A DNA stretch of 64,000 nt from positions 186,001 to 250,000 of the forward strand of contig CAZMYT010000001.1 of assembly GCA_964570565.1 (NCBI GenBank), given 5' to 3'. Both the position numbers and the translations under genes were made by a program. The DNA comes from W0P28-013 sp964570565 (lineage in GTDB: Bacteria > Bacteroidota > Bacteroidia > Bacteroidales > Paludibacteraceae). This document shows, in pieces, positions 9,119 to 17,882 of this stretch; positions within the stretch are counted from its first letter, which is position 1, and each line of letters opens with the position of its first letter. The notes below the pieces were generated by a model. That model was not told the origin of the DNA, made no database searches, and saw only the letters and a program-made list of their open reading frames with translations.

Positions 9119-9574
9119 ATGAGAGAATATCCACTAACACAATCACAGATTGAAATCTGTGATTATATTCTGAGTATTAAAAATCAGAAAATTAATCACA
9201 ACTACCTATCGTCTAAAGGTTATGACACTAACGTTGATTTAAATTTCGCTTTAAAATATTTATTAGATAATAAATTAATATCAGTTGCTGACCCTGTTTG
9301 CCTTACAGATATAGGGACAAAATATTTAAAAACAGGTATTGTCAAGTTTTTTAGAGACCATAGGCGTGATGAGTTTTTACGATCTCAGATTGTTTTAACA
9401 ATTTTGTTTTTTATTCCCATAATTATTTCAATTTCGGGAACAATAATCAGCTATAACCATTCCAAGAAAATAGAAAATAATTCCATAGACAAGGAACAGA
9501 TAAATCAGTATATAGATTCTGTCGTACAAGCAAGAATCAATGAACCCAACAGGTTGATTATTGATAAACCATAG
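9119..9574 (+). CDS. Unknown protein with one membrane segment
   Basis: A 151-residue product that I do not recognise. Residues 1-80 are helical and look like a small winged-helix-type fold (QSQIEICDYILSI ... LKYLLDNKLISV ... LTDIGTKYL). Residues about 100-118 form one hydrophobic membrane segment (VLTILFFIPIIISISGTII). The tail is polar and helical and ends outside or in the periplasm. Base composition is richer in A+T than the flanking housekeeping genes, and the gene lies between a tRNA and a block of repeats, both signs of an accessory region. A weak -7 match TATATTTG is at 9009-9016. Confidence 0.6.
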   Translation: MREYPLTQSQIEICDYILSIKNQKINHNYLSSKGYDTNVDLNFALKYLLDNKLISVADPVCLTDIGTKYLKTGIVKFFRDHRRDEFLRSQIVLTILFFIPIIISISGTIISYNHSKKIENNSIDKEQINQYIDSVVQARINEPNRLIIDKP

Positions 9575-9590
9575 ATAGATTTCTCTCTTT

Positions 9591-9684
9591 GCGCAGGTCT
9601 CTTGACCTATGCTATGAAAGATAAAAGTAGGAAATTGATAAGTTATGGTCAATGGCACAAGTCAGGAGACTTGCGCCAGCGGAG
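9591..9684. repeat. REP/MITE-like element, copy 1 (diverged)
   Basis: First of three related intergenic elements, about 94 bases long. It holds hairpin A (GCGCAGGTC-TCTT-GACCTATGC), a linker and hairpin B (CAAGTC-AGGA-GACTTG) followed by GCGCCAGCGGAG. Hairpin A differs from copies 2 and 3 at several bases, but the changes keep pairing. Confidence 0.75.
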
Positions 9685-9726
9685 ATTTGGAGGAACTAAT
9701 TTTAGAAACATCAACTTACAAACGTT

Positions 9727-9801
9727 GCTAGCGCGGGTTTCCTAACCCGTGCTATAAAAGAAAGTCAAATGGAACAAGTCCAGAGACTTGCGCCAGCGGA
9801 G
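9727..9801. repeat. REP/MITE-like element, copy 2
   Basis: About 75 bases: GCTAGCGC end, hairpin A (GCGCGGGTT-TCCT-AACCCGTGC), a short linker lacking part of that in copies 1 and 3, hairpin B (CAAGTC-CAGA-GACTTG), and the end GCGCCAGCGG. The outer ends GCTAGCGC and GCGCCAGC are imperfect inverted repeats. It lies just upstream of the gene at 9838. Confidence 0.8.
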
Positions 9802-9837
9802 TATATTAATTATTGAGAATTTTACTAAAACTAGCAG

Positions 9838-10575
9838 ATGAAATACATTTATATATTTATATTTTTATTATTCTCTTGGACAAATTTGTTTGGTCAAATT
9901 ATACTACAAGATTCGGTTTGGGTTGAAAGCCATCCTGTAAGACGTGTAAGTCCGAATTTTGAATTTGGAGCCTATCTCGGTGTGGATTTAATTCCAAACA
10001 ATTTTGATGAGTTCCAAACAACACTCAATTCATACAATACGGAACTATTAAATGGATTTAGTGCTCCTCTATTTTTAGTCGTCTCCGGGAATTATAAACA
10101 CTATACGTTAGGATTGCAATTTGGGAGTACATATACTGGAGAAAGCTCTTACGACTCGTTAAAAATCAAATTGAATACGACCGTATATGGCATAAATTTG
10201 GGCTATAATTTCATTGATAGTAAACATTGGGTGCTATCGCCGTTAGTTTCATTCAAATGGTATAGATACAGACTTTTAAATAGTTCAAAAACTCATGAAA
10301 TACCTTTGAGTGACTATCTTCAAAATCGCGATTTGGATATTAGGATGAATCAAGCTATTTGTATAACCGGAATAAATATTGCTTATAAATTATACAAATA
10401 CTCATTATTACCTTGTGATTTTTGGACTATTGGTTTACAAGCTGGTTATCCTTTTAAGTTGCATGACAAACCTTTGATATATTCGAAACAAAATCGACTT
10501 ACTTCAGACTATAAAATAGATTATGGGAACTACTATTTGACATTTTATTTCTCATTTAACTTTCAGACTTGGTAA
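9838..10575 (+). CDS. Unknown exported beta-barrel-like protein
   Basis: A 245-residue protein with an N-terminal signal peptide (residues about 1-19, ending LFGQ) and alternating hydrophobic strands ending in an aromatic C-terminus (YLTFYFSFNFQTW), as in small outer-membrane beta-barrels. I do not recognise the family. The gene is AT-rich and has the same repeat element on both sides (copy 2 upstream, copy 3 downstream), so it may have been carried in or maintained as a cassette. No partner gene gives a clue to its function. Confidence 0.65.
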   Translation: MKYIYIFIFLLFSWTNLFGQIILQDSVWVESHPVRRVSPNFEFGAYLGVDLIPNNFDEFQTTLNSYNTELLNGFSAPLFLVVSGNYKHYTLGLQFGSTYTGESSYDSLKIKLNTTVYGINLGYNFIDSKHWVLSPLVSFKWYRYRLLNSSKTHEIPLSDYLQNRDLDIRMNQAICITGINIAYKLYKYSLLPCDFWTIGLQAGYPFKLHDKPLIYSKQNRLTSDYKIDYGNYYLTFYFSFNFQTW

Positions 10576-10588
10576 AAAATAAACCGTA

Positions 10589-10689
10589 GCTAGCGCGGGT
10601 TTCTTAACCCGTGCTATAAAAGATAAAAAACAGAACATAGATAAGTGATGGTCAAATGGGCACAAGTCAGGAGACTTGCGCCAGCGGAG
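10589..10689. repeat. REP/MITE-like element, copy 3
   Basis: About 101 bases with the full set of parts: GCTAGCGC end, hairpin A (GCGCGGGTT-TCTT-AACCCGTGC), the longer linker shared with copy 1 (ATAAGTGATGGTCAA), hairpin B (CAAGTC-AGGA-GACTTG) and the GCGCCAGCGGAG end. It lies between the barrel-like gene and the convergent gene ending at 10717. Confidence 0.8.
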
Positions 10690-10716
10690 TTGGTATAAAA
10701 TTAGGAAGTCCATGAG

Positions 10717-12243
10717 TTAGCTTTTTTGTTCTACTGATTCTAACAACTTTTTTATCGGCACGTTGAGTATTTGGCTTTTGATATAGAGCGTAAAGTCGAA
10801 TAGCGTCAGCGTTTTTTGCGAGTATTTATCGGTTAAGGCTTTCGCTATTTTGGCGTCGTATTTTTGCCACAAGAGTTGCTGTTGGTGTTTGGCTTTGGGT
10901 AGCGGATATTCTTTGGCAAATTTTAAAATAATGGTTTCTATTGGGTTCACCGCCTCGCCTTTGGATTGGTTGCGTATGGAGATAATTTCGCTGGTGGTGT
11001 AATTAATATCTTCGTTGTACGCTTTCATCAGCAGATAAATGAGACGTAATATTTTAAAAAGTGGTTGCTTTTGAAATACTTTGTATTTGGTAATGGAGTT
11101 ACTCAATATTTTGCGCGCTTCCTTAAAATTGTTGTTGTAAATAAAGGTGGCGGCTTGTAATATATAAATGTGTATCTGCTCGTTTGGCAGCAGGTTTTCT
11201 TGTTTCTTCAAGAGCGATTCGGCGAACGCTTCATGCAGCGCGTCGATGGCTTCTAAATTTCCCTTGGCTAAATAGACCGTGAGTTGGGTGGTGTAATCCA
11301 AAAACTGGATGTGTAACCTAAAATCCGCTGGATGATTTTCGTCATCGAGTCCGCGTATTTTTTGCAAAAACGATTCAATCTCGTCGTATAACCGCGCGTT
11401 AATCAGTGTTTGTATAATACCTTCGAGTGCATTCAGGTAATAAATGGGTGGATTTACGAGCAAATGCCTATTCTCTTCGAATAGTTCGATGAGCGTTTTG
11501 TAATTGCGAACGGCAGAGAGCGTATTGCCAGTTTCCAAAAAATAGGTCGATTGGAATAAATAGTGCAATTTTTCTTCTTCAAATCCTACGGAATTGTCGT
11601 TGGACGACAGATTGAGTTCGCTAATAATTAAATCGTTAAATCCTTCTTTCTTTTGGGCGGACGTAATGTAGCCTTTGCGGTTGATGCGGTGTCGCAGTGT
11701 ATTGTATAAAAAATGGTGTTGGTCGATGAGCCTACTTTTTTTGGTAAGCGCCAGCTGTTTCATGTGAATGGATGCGAGTTCTTGCTCGCTGATGCGTGTA
11801 AAATCCAACTTTTCGTGAAATCTGATTTTGGTGCGCAGAATGAGCAGTTGCAGCACTTCGTCCTCGTAGAGTTCGGCTTGCTCGTAGGCTTTGTCGAGTT
11901 CTTCAAACCCTTCGTCCACCAATTTGCGGTCGAACAACAATTTGGCGCGTTCTATTTGGTTGAACAGAATTACTTTGAGCGATTTGTTGGCATTTTCAGC
12001 AATTAAATGTTTGATGATGAGGTGATGCAAATAGGTGGAAGCGGTGGTTATTGTTTTGTGCGTTTGTTTTTTAAATGCCTCATTGATAGCGTCGAACGAC
12101 CACGTGATGTGTTGTTCTATCAAATCAAACAGAATGAGATACGCTTTGTTTGCGCGGTCGTTTTCGTATAGTAATTTAAAGCTGCGCTTTTCGGCTTTGC
12201 TCATAGACGCTATTAAAATCACATTTTTATCAAAAACGTTCAT
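10717..12243 (-). CDS. Helical-repeat (TPR-like) protein of unknown function
   Basis: A 508-residue protein without signal peptide or membrane segment. Nearly the whole length is predicted alpha-helical with paired amphipathic helices (for example residues about 120-160, 240-300, 320-420), as in TPR-type scaffolds. The first 50 residues (MSKAEKRSFKLLYE...) are charged and may be a small separate domain; an in-frame Met14 is a second possible start. It is transcribed away from the ribose-type operon across a 173-bp gap, so a role in its control cannot be excluded, but no DNA-binding motif is visible. Confidence 0.75.
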   Translation of the reverse strand: MNVFDKNVILIASMSKAEKRSFKLLYENDRANKAYLILFDLIEQHITWSFDAINEAFKKQTHKTITTASTYLHHLIIKHLIAENANKSLKVILFNQIERAKLLFDRKLVDEGFEELDKAYEQAELYEDEVLQLLILRTKIRFHEKLDFTRISEQELASIHMKQLALTKKSRLIDQHHFLYNTLRHRINRKGYITSAQKKEGFNDLIISELNLSSNDNSVGFEEEKLHYLFQSTYFLETGNTLSAVRNYKTLIELFEENRHLLVNPPIYYLNALEGIIQTLINARLYDEIESFLQKIRGLDDENHPADFRLHIQFLDYTTQLTVYLAKGNLEAIDALHEAFAESLLKKQENLLPNEQIHIYILQAATFIYNNNFKEARKILSNSITKYKVFQKQPLFKILRLIYLLMKAYNEDINYTTSEIISIRNQSKGEAVNPIETIILKFAKEYPLPKAKHQQQLLWQKYDAKIAKALTDKYSQKTLTLFDFTLYIKSQILNVPIKKLLESVEQKS

Positions 12244-12319
12244 ATTTATATGGTTTTAAATTATTATAAATCAATGTTATATAAATAATATATATTAAAA
12301 ATAGATACATTTGGATTTG

Positions 12320-12327
12320 CAAATATA
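12320..12327 (-). promoter_or_regulatory. -7 box for the helical-repeat gene
   Basis: TATATTTG on the minus strand matches TAnnTTTG and lies about 77 bases upstream of the ATG at 12243. No good -33 match is seen. Confidence 0.45.
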
Positions 12328-12340
12328 GTAAAATTTATGG

Positions 12341-12371
12341 TTTGTTTTCCCTTTTTTTTGCTATACTTTTA
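12341..12371 (+). promoter_or_regulatory. Likely promoter of the ribose-type operon
   Basis: TTTG (12341-12344) is followed after exactly 19 bases by TACTTTTA (12364-12371), one base off the -7 consensus. It lies 54 bases before the ribokinase ATG and is the only reasonable promoter I see before the ten-gene operon. Confidence 0.5.
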
Positions 12372-12425
12372 CACTGAATTTTTAGGCGTAAAGATTCTAA
12401 CCTTAAATTATAAATATTGATTACT

Positions 12426-13367
12426 ATGAAACAAAAACTTACACATGGCATCAAACGCATTGTTGTCATTGGGAGTTCAAACACTGATATGGTGATTCGG
12501 ACAAAAAATCTCCCACGACCAGGAGAAACTGTGCTCGGTGGTACATTTTTTATGAATGCGGGAGGTAAAGGCGCCAATCAAGCTGTGGCATGTGCTCGGC
12601 TTGGTGGGGCAGTGACGTTTGTATGCAAAACAGGTAACGATGTGTTTGGGCATCAAGCGTACCAATTGTTCGACGACGAAGGCATCGATCCTTCTTATGT
12701 ATTTTCTGATCCTAAAAATCCTTCGGGCGTAGCGCTGATTTTGGTAGATGATAATGCCGAAAACAGTATTGCTGTGGCTTCAGGTTCCAATAGTAATTTA
12801 GTAACTGCTGATATTGATAATTCGCTGGACGCTATCGAAAATTCCGAAATTGTATTGATGCAATTGGAAATCCCGATTAAAACGATTGAGTATGCTGCTC
12901 AAATCGCTAAAAATCTTGGTAAGATGGTGATTCTAAATCCAGCTCCGGCTCCTACAGAGCCTCTTCCTCTTTCCATTTTAAAAAATATTGATTTGATTAC
13001 GCCTAATGAAACGGAGGCGGAATTAATTTCTGGTATTCCCGTGGTTGATGAGACTTCGGCTATAGCTGCGGCTAAACGTATGGCCGAATTAGGTGTGAAA
13101 AAAATCATCATTACCATGGGCAGCAAAGGTGCTATGCTTTACGAAGATGGCGAGGCTGAACTTATTCCAAGTATACGTGTAAAAGCGGTTGATACCACCG
13201 CTGCTGGCGACTGTTTTAATGGCGCATTGACCATTGCTATTTCCGAAGGTCGTTCGTTGAAAGAGGCTGTGTTGTTTGCCAATCGTGCGGCCGCTATATC
13301 GGTAACGCGTCCAGGTGCGCAAGTATCGATGCCGTATCGTCACGAAGTGGATGTGGCTAATTTTTAA
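12426..13367 (+). CDS. rbsK: Ribokinase
   Basis: Phosphorylates D-ribose to ribose-5-phosphate with ATP in the cytoplasm. The 313 residues have the PfkB fold marks: the early NTDMVIRTKNLPRPGE segment, the sugar-binding GGKGANQAVACARLG, and the catalytic anion-hole/base motif DTTAAGDCFNGAL. The start is the ATG at 12426; a TTG three codons earlier is possible but less likely. It is the first gene of a ten-gene operon and is 33 bases before the SusC gene. A ribokinase at the head of a Sus-type operon is the best clue that the system yields ribose. A PfkB kinase for another sugar or nucleoside is the alternative. Confidence 0.93.
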   Translation: MKQKLTHGIKRIVVIGSSNTDMVIRTKNLPRPGETVLGGTFFMNAGGKGANQAVACARLGGAVTFVCKTGNDVFGHQAYQLFDDEGIDPSYVFSDPKNPSGVALILVDDNAENSIAVASGSNSNLVTADIDNSLDAIENSEIVLMQLEIPIKTIEYAAQIAKNLGKMVILNPAPAPTEPLPLSILKNIDLITPNETEAELISGIPVVDETSAIAAAKRMAELGVKKIIITMGSKGAMLYEDGEAELIPSIRVKAVDTTAAGDCFNGALTIAISEGRSLKEAVLFANRAAAISVTRPGAQVSMPYRHEVDVANF

Positions 13368-13400
13368 TCGAATTACTTAAATCTAAAAAATACAAATACC

Positions 13401-16334
13401 ATGAAACAGAATTCAATAGGACACGTTAAACAGATGTCTATTGTTGTGTTACTTTTTTTACTCCGTGGTACGGCATTCGCCAATATCACGGTGTCTGGTC
13501 GTGTGGTAGATAATGCTTCGGAACCTTTGATTGGCGTGAGTGTTCAGGTTCAAGGCACATCTTCGGGAACTATTACTGACATGGATGGTGCTTATTCCTT
13601 GTCGGTCGATCCGCAAGCTAAACTGGTGTTTAGTTATGTTGGCTTTACGCAACTAGTAGAATCGGTGAATGGACGCACATTGATTAATGTGTTATTAAAG
13701 GAATCTACTTTAGCCATTGACGAAGTGGTGGTAATTGGTTACGGTAGCACGTCTAAAAAGGAGATTACAGGTTCTATTGCCACGGTGAAATCTGAAAACT
13801 TCAATCAAGGTTCGTTTACCAATGCCATGGGTATGTTACAAGGTAAAGTGGCTGGTTTAACCATTGTCAATCCAAATGGCGCCGATCCGCAAGCCGATTA
13901 TGAATTTTTATTGCGTGGCACAAATACGTTAACATCTGGTCAAGGTCCGCTCATCATTATTGATGGTGTGGCTGGTTCGGATATGAAAAATATCAATTTC
14001 CAAGAGGTTGAAAGTATTGATGTGTTGAAAGATGGTTCGGCTGCGGCGATTTATGGTACGCGTGGTACCAATGGTGTGATTATTATTACTACCAAACGAG
14101 CGCGTGAAGGAAAAACGTCGTTTGAATATTCCGGTCAAGTGTCGGTTCAAGTGAATCCACAAATGGTGAAAAGTTTGAATGCACAACAATTTTCGGATGT
14201 TATCAATCAATATAAGCCGAGTGCTGTGGGCAGTTTGTATGGTTCAAGTACCGATTGGTACGATGAAGTAACGCGCGATATGCCGATTTCTAACAAACAT
14301 AGTTTGGCGTTGTCGGGTGGAACAAAACAAGTGTCGCACCGCACGACCATCGATTTTGAACAAAATCAAGGATTGTTGAACAATAATAATGCGGGCAAAT
14401 TCTTAGCTAAAACGAATATTAAACAAACCGCTATCGACGGTTGGTTGACGTTTGATTATAACGCTTTTTATTCGATGCGTCAGTATAAACCGGCTAATTA
14501 TGATATTTTGTATCAAGCGTTTATTCATAACCCAACGGAACCAATTTACGACCCAAGTAATGAAGATGCTGGTGGTTACAATCGCGTGGTGGGTGTAAGT
14601 TATTATAATCCCGTAGCTATGCAAAACGAAGAAACCAATGAAGGTGAAACCGATACGTATGGTGGTAATGTGCGTATGTCGTTGAATGTGTTGCCCGTCA
14701 ATGGTTTAAAATGGGATAACTTTATTTCGTACGAAAAATCACGTTGGGAATCGAATCGCTATCGCACACATTATTACCCAAGTGCTATTGGAAGCGACGG
14801 TGTGGCTTCTATTGGTAATGGCAAAGACTATTCGTTACAGTATGAAAGTACACTGAATTATGTCAATACATTTGGTGATCATACTATTCAAGCGTTGGCT
14901 GGTTACTCCTATATACAAGAGGGCAGTAGCGAAAGTTACATGAAAAATATGGGTTTTGATACCGATTTGTATTACACCAATAATATGGGAGCAGGTTCGG
15001 CATTGAAAGAAGGAAAAGCTGAAATGAGTTCGTACAAAGAAGATAGCAAGTTGATTAGTTTCTTCGGTCGCGTGATGTATAATTACAAAGAACGTTATAT
15101 GTTGTCGGCATCGTTACGTCGCGAAGGTTCTTCTCGCTTCGGAACCAATCATAAATGGGGCTGGTTCCCTGCTGTAAGTGCAGGTTGGCGAGTAAAAGAG
15201 GAAGACTTTTTGAAATCTGTTGATGCAGTTACCGATTTAAAAGTGCGTGCTGGTTATGGTGTTACGGGAAATCAAGAATTTCCTAATTATCAATCGCAAG
15301 TATTAATGGGAACGGCTGGAAAATTTTACTACGATGGCGAATGGATTAATACGTATCAACCAGTAAGTAATCCAAATCCTGATTTGCGCTGGGAGAAAAA
15401 ACATGAAGTGAATGTCGGTGTTGATTTTGCCTTCCTCAAAGATCGTATTGGTGGTAGTGTCGATTATTATTACCGCAAAAGTACCGACTTGTTGTATAAA
15501 TATTCTGTTTCGGTGCCACCTTATTTGTATACCGAAATGTATACCAATGTGGGTGTAATTAGCAACCAAGGTGTGGAACTTACGCTTTATGCAAAACCTC
15601 TAGTGAAAGGCGATTTCAAATGGACAACTTATTTGACCGCCGCTCATAATACGAATAAATTGGAGAAATTTACCAATGAAGAATTTTCGAATGGCACTTA
15701 CAAAGTGGGTTGGTTAGAAGGTGAAATCGCTTTATACTGCCAACGTATGGAAGAAGGACAAGCATTGGGTACATTTTATGGTCCAGTATGGATGGGAGTT
15801 GATGAATATGGTAACGATGTTTTGAAAGGTCAAATGCCTGATGGTCGCGTACCCGAAAGCAAATGGGAAGTGATTGGCAATGCTAATCCCGATGTAACAC
15901 TCGGTTGGACTAATAATTTCACCTATAAAGCGTGGGATTTAGGCTTTGCTTTGCGCGCTTCTATTGGTGGCGAAGTGTTGAACAAATACCGTTTGTATTA
16001 CGAAAATATGAATCCAATCGGTTTGAAAAATATTCTCGATTCATGGCTCGAAAATCCTGAATTTACAGGTAAATCGAAATATTCATCGAAGTACATCGAA
16101 GATGGTTCGTTCTTGAAAATGGATAACCTTACGATTGGCTATAATTTTAAGTTTAATAGCAAATATATTAGTAGTTTACGTATCAATGCTTCGGCCCAAA
16201 ATTTATTCACATTGACCGCCTACAAAGGTGTAGATCCCGAAGTAAGTATCACAGGCTTGGAACCTGGTATCGAAAGTATGACGTATTATCCTAAAACCAC
16301 TACCGTAACTCTTGGAGCTAGTGTCGTATTTTAA
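13401..16334 (+). CDS. SusC/RagA TonB-linked outer-membrane transporter (ribose-type operon)
   Basis: Outer-membrane importer of about 977 residues, taking oligomers or conjugates into the periplasm with TonB energy. Order of parts: signal peptide (1-27), a carboxypeptidase-D-like regulatory domain (ITVSGRVVDN...VGFTQLV, about 29-105), the TonB box and SusC signature (DEVVVIGYGS, near 112), the plug (GMLQGKVAGL ... DGSAAAIYGTRGTNGVI), then a 22-strand barrel ending in aromatic FGASVVF-type residues. It is paired with the SusD lipoprotein gene 24 bases downstream. The substrate is inferred from neighbours only. Confidence 0.95.
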   Translation: MKQNSIGHVKQMSIVVLLFLLRGTAFANITVSGRVVDNASEPLIGVSVQVQGTSSGTITDMDGAYSLSVDPQAKLVFSYVGFTQLVESVNGRTLINVLLKESTLAIDEVVVIGYGSTSKKEITGSIATVKSENFNQGSFTNAMGMLQGKVAGLTIVNPNGADPQADYEFLLRGTNTLTSGQGPLIIIDGVAGSDMKNINFQEVESIDVLKDGSAAAIYGTRGTNGVIIITTKRAREGKTSFEYSGQVSVQVNPQMVKSLNAQQFSDVINQYKPSAVGSLYGSSTDWYDEVTRDMPISNKHSLALSGGTKQVSHRTTIDFEQNQGLLNNNNAGKFLAKTNIKQTAIDGWLTFDYNAFYSMRQYKPANYDILYQAFIHNPTEPIYDPSNEDAGGYNRVVGVSYYNPVAMQNEETNEGETDTYGGNVRMSLNVLPVNGLKWDNFISYEKSRWESNRYRTHYYPSAIGSDGVASIGNGKDYSLQYESTLNYVNTFGDHTIQALAGYSYIQEGSSESYMKNMGFDTDLYYTNNMGAGSALKEGKAEMSSYKEDSKLISFFGRVMYNYKERYMLSASLRREGSSRFGTNHKWGWFPAVSAGWRVKEEDFLKSVDAVTDLKVRAGYGVTGNQEFPNYQSQVLMGTAGKFYYDGEWINTYQPVSNPNPDLRWEKKHEVNVGVDFAFLKDRIGGSVDYYYRKSTDLLYKYSVSVPPYLYTEMYTNVGVISNQGVELTLYAKPLVKGDFKWTTYLTAAHNTNKLEKFTNEEFSNGTYKVGWLEGEIALYCQRMEEGQALGTFYGPVWMGVDEYGNDVLKGQMPDGRVPESKWEVIGNANPDVTLGWTNNFTYKAWDLGFALRASIGGEVLNKYRLYYENMNPIGLKNILDSWLENPEFTGKSKYSSKYIEDGSFLKMDNLTIGYNFKFNSKYISSLRINASAQNLFTLTAYKGVDPEVSITGLEPGIESMTYYPKTTTVTLGASVVF

Positions 16335-16358
16335 TCCAAACCTCTAATTTACAAACCT

Positions 16359-17879
16359 ATGAAAACAAAACATATTATTTATAGCGTACTCTTTACAACT
16401 TCTCTGTTGTTTACAAGTTGTACCGATTTGAATGAGAATATCTATTCCAGCATTCCGATGGATCAATTCTTTCAGAATGAGAAAGAGTTGTTGATGAATG
16501 CTGGTAGAGCTTATACTAAATTGCAACCTTATCCTGAAGAACAAAAACTGTGGTCGTTAGTCACTGTCAGTAGCGATGAGTGTATCATCCCAGCTCGCGA
16601 TGATAACGAATGGTGGGATAATGGTCGTTGGGATGAAATACAAAAACACAATATTGGGTCAGCTAATAAAATTAACCGCTTGGCTTGGGAATTTGTATTT
16701 GGTGGCGTGAGTGCTTGTAACGAGGTGCTTTATGAAACAGAACAATCGAAACTTGAATTTGCAGGAAAAGATAAAATTGTGGCAGAAATAAAGATTCTTA
16801 GAGCACTGTTTTACTATTGGGCACTTGATGCGTGGGGCGACGTTCCTCTTACCACCGATTTTACAGATAAAACATTGCCTAAAAAAGAGACGCGTGCTAA
16901 TGTCTATAAATTTGTAGAAGAAGAGATTTTGGCCAATATCGACAAACTAGATGCCGTGGCTACGTCCAAAAATTATGGCCGTGTAACGCAAGGTATGGCT
17001 TATACGTTGTTGGCAAAATTGTATATGAATTCCGAAGTGTATATTGGACGTGCTCGTTGGGAAGAAGCCGAAGCTATGTGCGATAGCGTGATTGGTTTAA
17101 ATCAATATGCTCTTGAACCTGATTATTTCGATAATTTTAAAATTCATAACGAAAATTCGAAAGAAAATATTTTTGTCATTGTTTATAATTCCACGTTGAC
17201 TACCGAATGTTTTTATTGGTACGATTTGACCTTGCATGCTAGAAGTCGCGAAACTTATAATATCAACGACACACCTTGGGATGGTTTTATGACTTCACCA
17301 GAGTTTTTCCAAAAATATAGCGATGCTGATTATCGCAAGAAAACTTGGATTTATGGTCAACAATACGACAAAAATGGAAAAAAGATTTTTGACATAAATG
17401 GTACTACGGGCGATACTATCTGGTTTGTTTACAATCCTATTTGGCCTGAAAGTAAATATAAAAGTCGTGATAAATGGGATGGTGCCCGTTGCGGGAAATA
17501 CGAATTCCAAACTGACGGCTTGCAATATGACGTACTCGATATGGAGAATGACTTTGCGCTCTTCCGCTATGCCGATGTTATTATGATGAAAGCTGAAGCG
17601 ATGATGCGCCAAGGACGAACTGGAGAAGCGGTGCAAATGGCTGATTTCCAAGAAATTAGAAAAAGAGCGGGCATGCCTGTGTACGATGCATCTTTAACTT
17701 TGGACGAATTGTTGGATGAACGTGGTCGTGAGTTTGCTTGGGAAGGTCACCGCCGACAAGACTTGATGCGTTTTGGCAAATGGGATAACGCTTGGTTTGC
17801 AAAACCTGTGACGACTGGTCAACAACACGTGTTTCCAATACCACAAACAGCTATTGATACAAACCCTAATTTACAATAA
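16359..17879 (+). CDS. SusD/RagB surface lipoprotein (ribose-type operon)
   Basis: Cell-surface substrate-binding lid of the SusC transporter above it. The 506-residue product has a lipoprotein signal with Cys21 (LLFTSC), TPR-like helices with the YYWALDAWGDVPL segment, and the conserved C-terminal ERGREFAWEGHRRQDLMRFGKW region of the RagB/SusD family. It sits 24 bases after susC and three bases before the next gene, so translation is probably coupled across the operon. Confidence 0.95.
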   Translation: MKTKHIIYSVLFTTSLLFTSCTDLNENIYSSIPMDQFFQNEKELLMNAGRAYTKLQPYPEEQKLWSLVTVSSDECIIPARDDNEWWDNGRWDEIQKHNIGSANKINRLAWEFVFGGVSACNEVLYETEQSKLEFAGKDKIVAEIKILRALFYYWALDAWGDVPLTTDFTDKTLPKKETRANVYKFVEEEILANIDKLDAVATSKNYGRVTQGMAYTLLAKLYMNSEVYIGRARWEEAEAMCDSVIGLNQYALEPDYFDNFKIHNENSKENIFVIVYNSTLTTECFYWYDLTLHARSRETYNINDTPWDGFMTSPEFFQKYSDADYRKKTWIYGQQYDKNGKKIFDINGTTGDTIWFVYNPIWPESKYKSRDKWDGARCGKYEFQTDGLQYDVLDMENDFALFRYADVIMMKAEAMMRQGRTGEAVQMADFQEIRKRAGMPVYDASLTLDELLDERGREFAWEGHRRQDLMRFGKWDNAWFAKPVTTGQQHVFPIPQTAIDTNPNLQ

Positions 17880-17882
17880 ATC

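Noticed and set aside
9591..10689. CRISPR array
   Set aside because: Only three unevenly spaced copies with internal hairpins, genes between them, and no cas genes.
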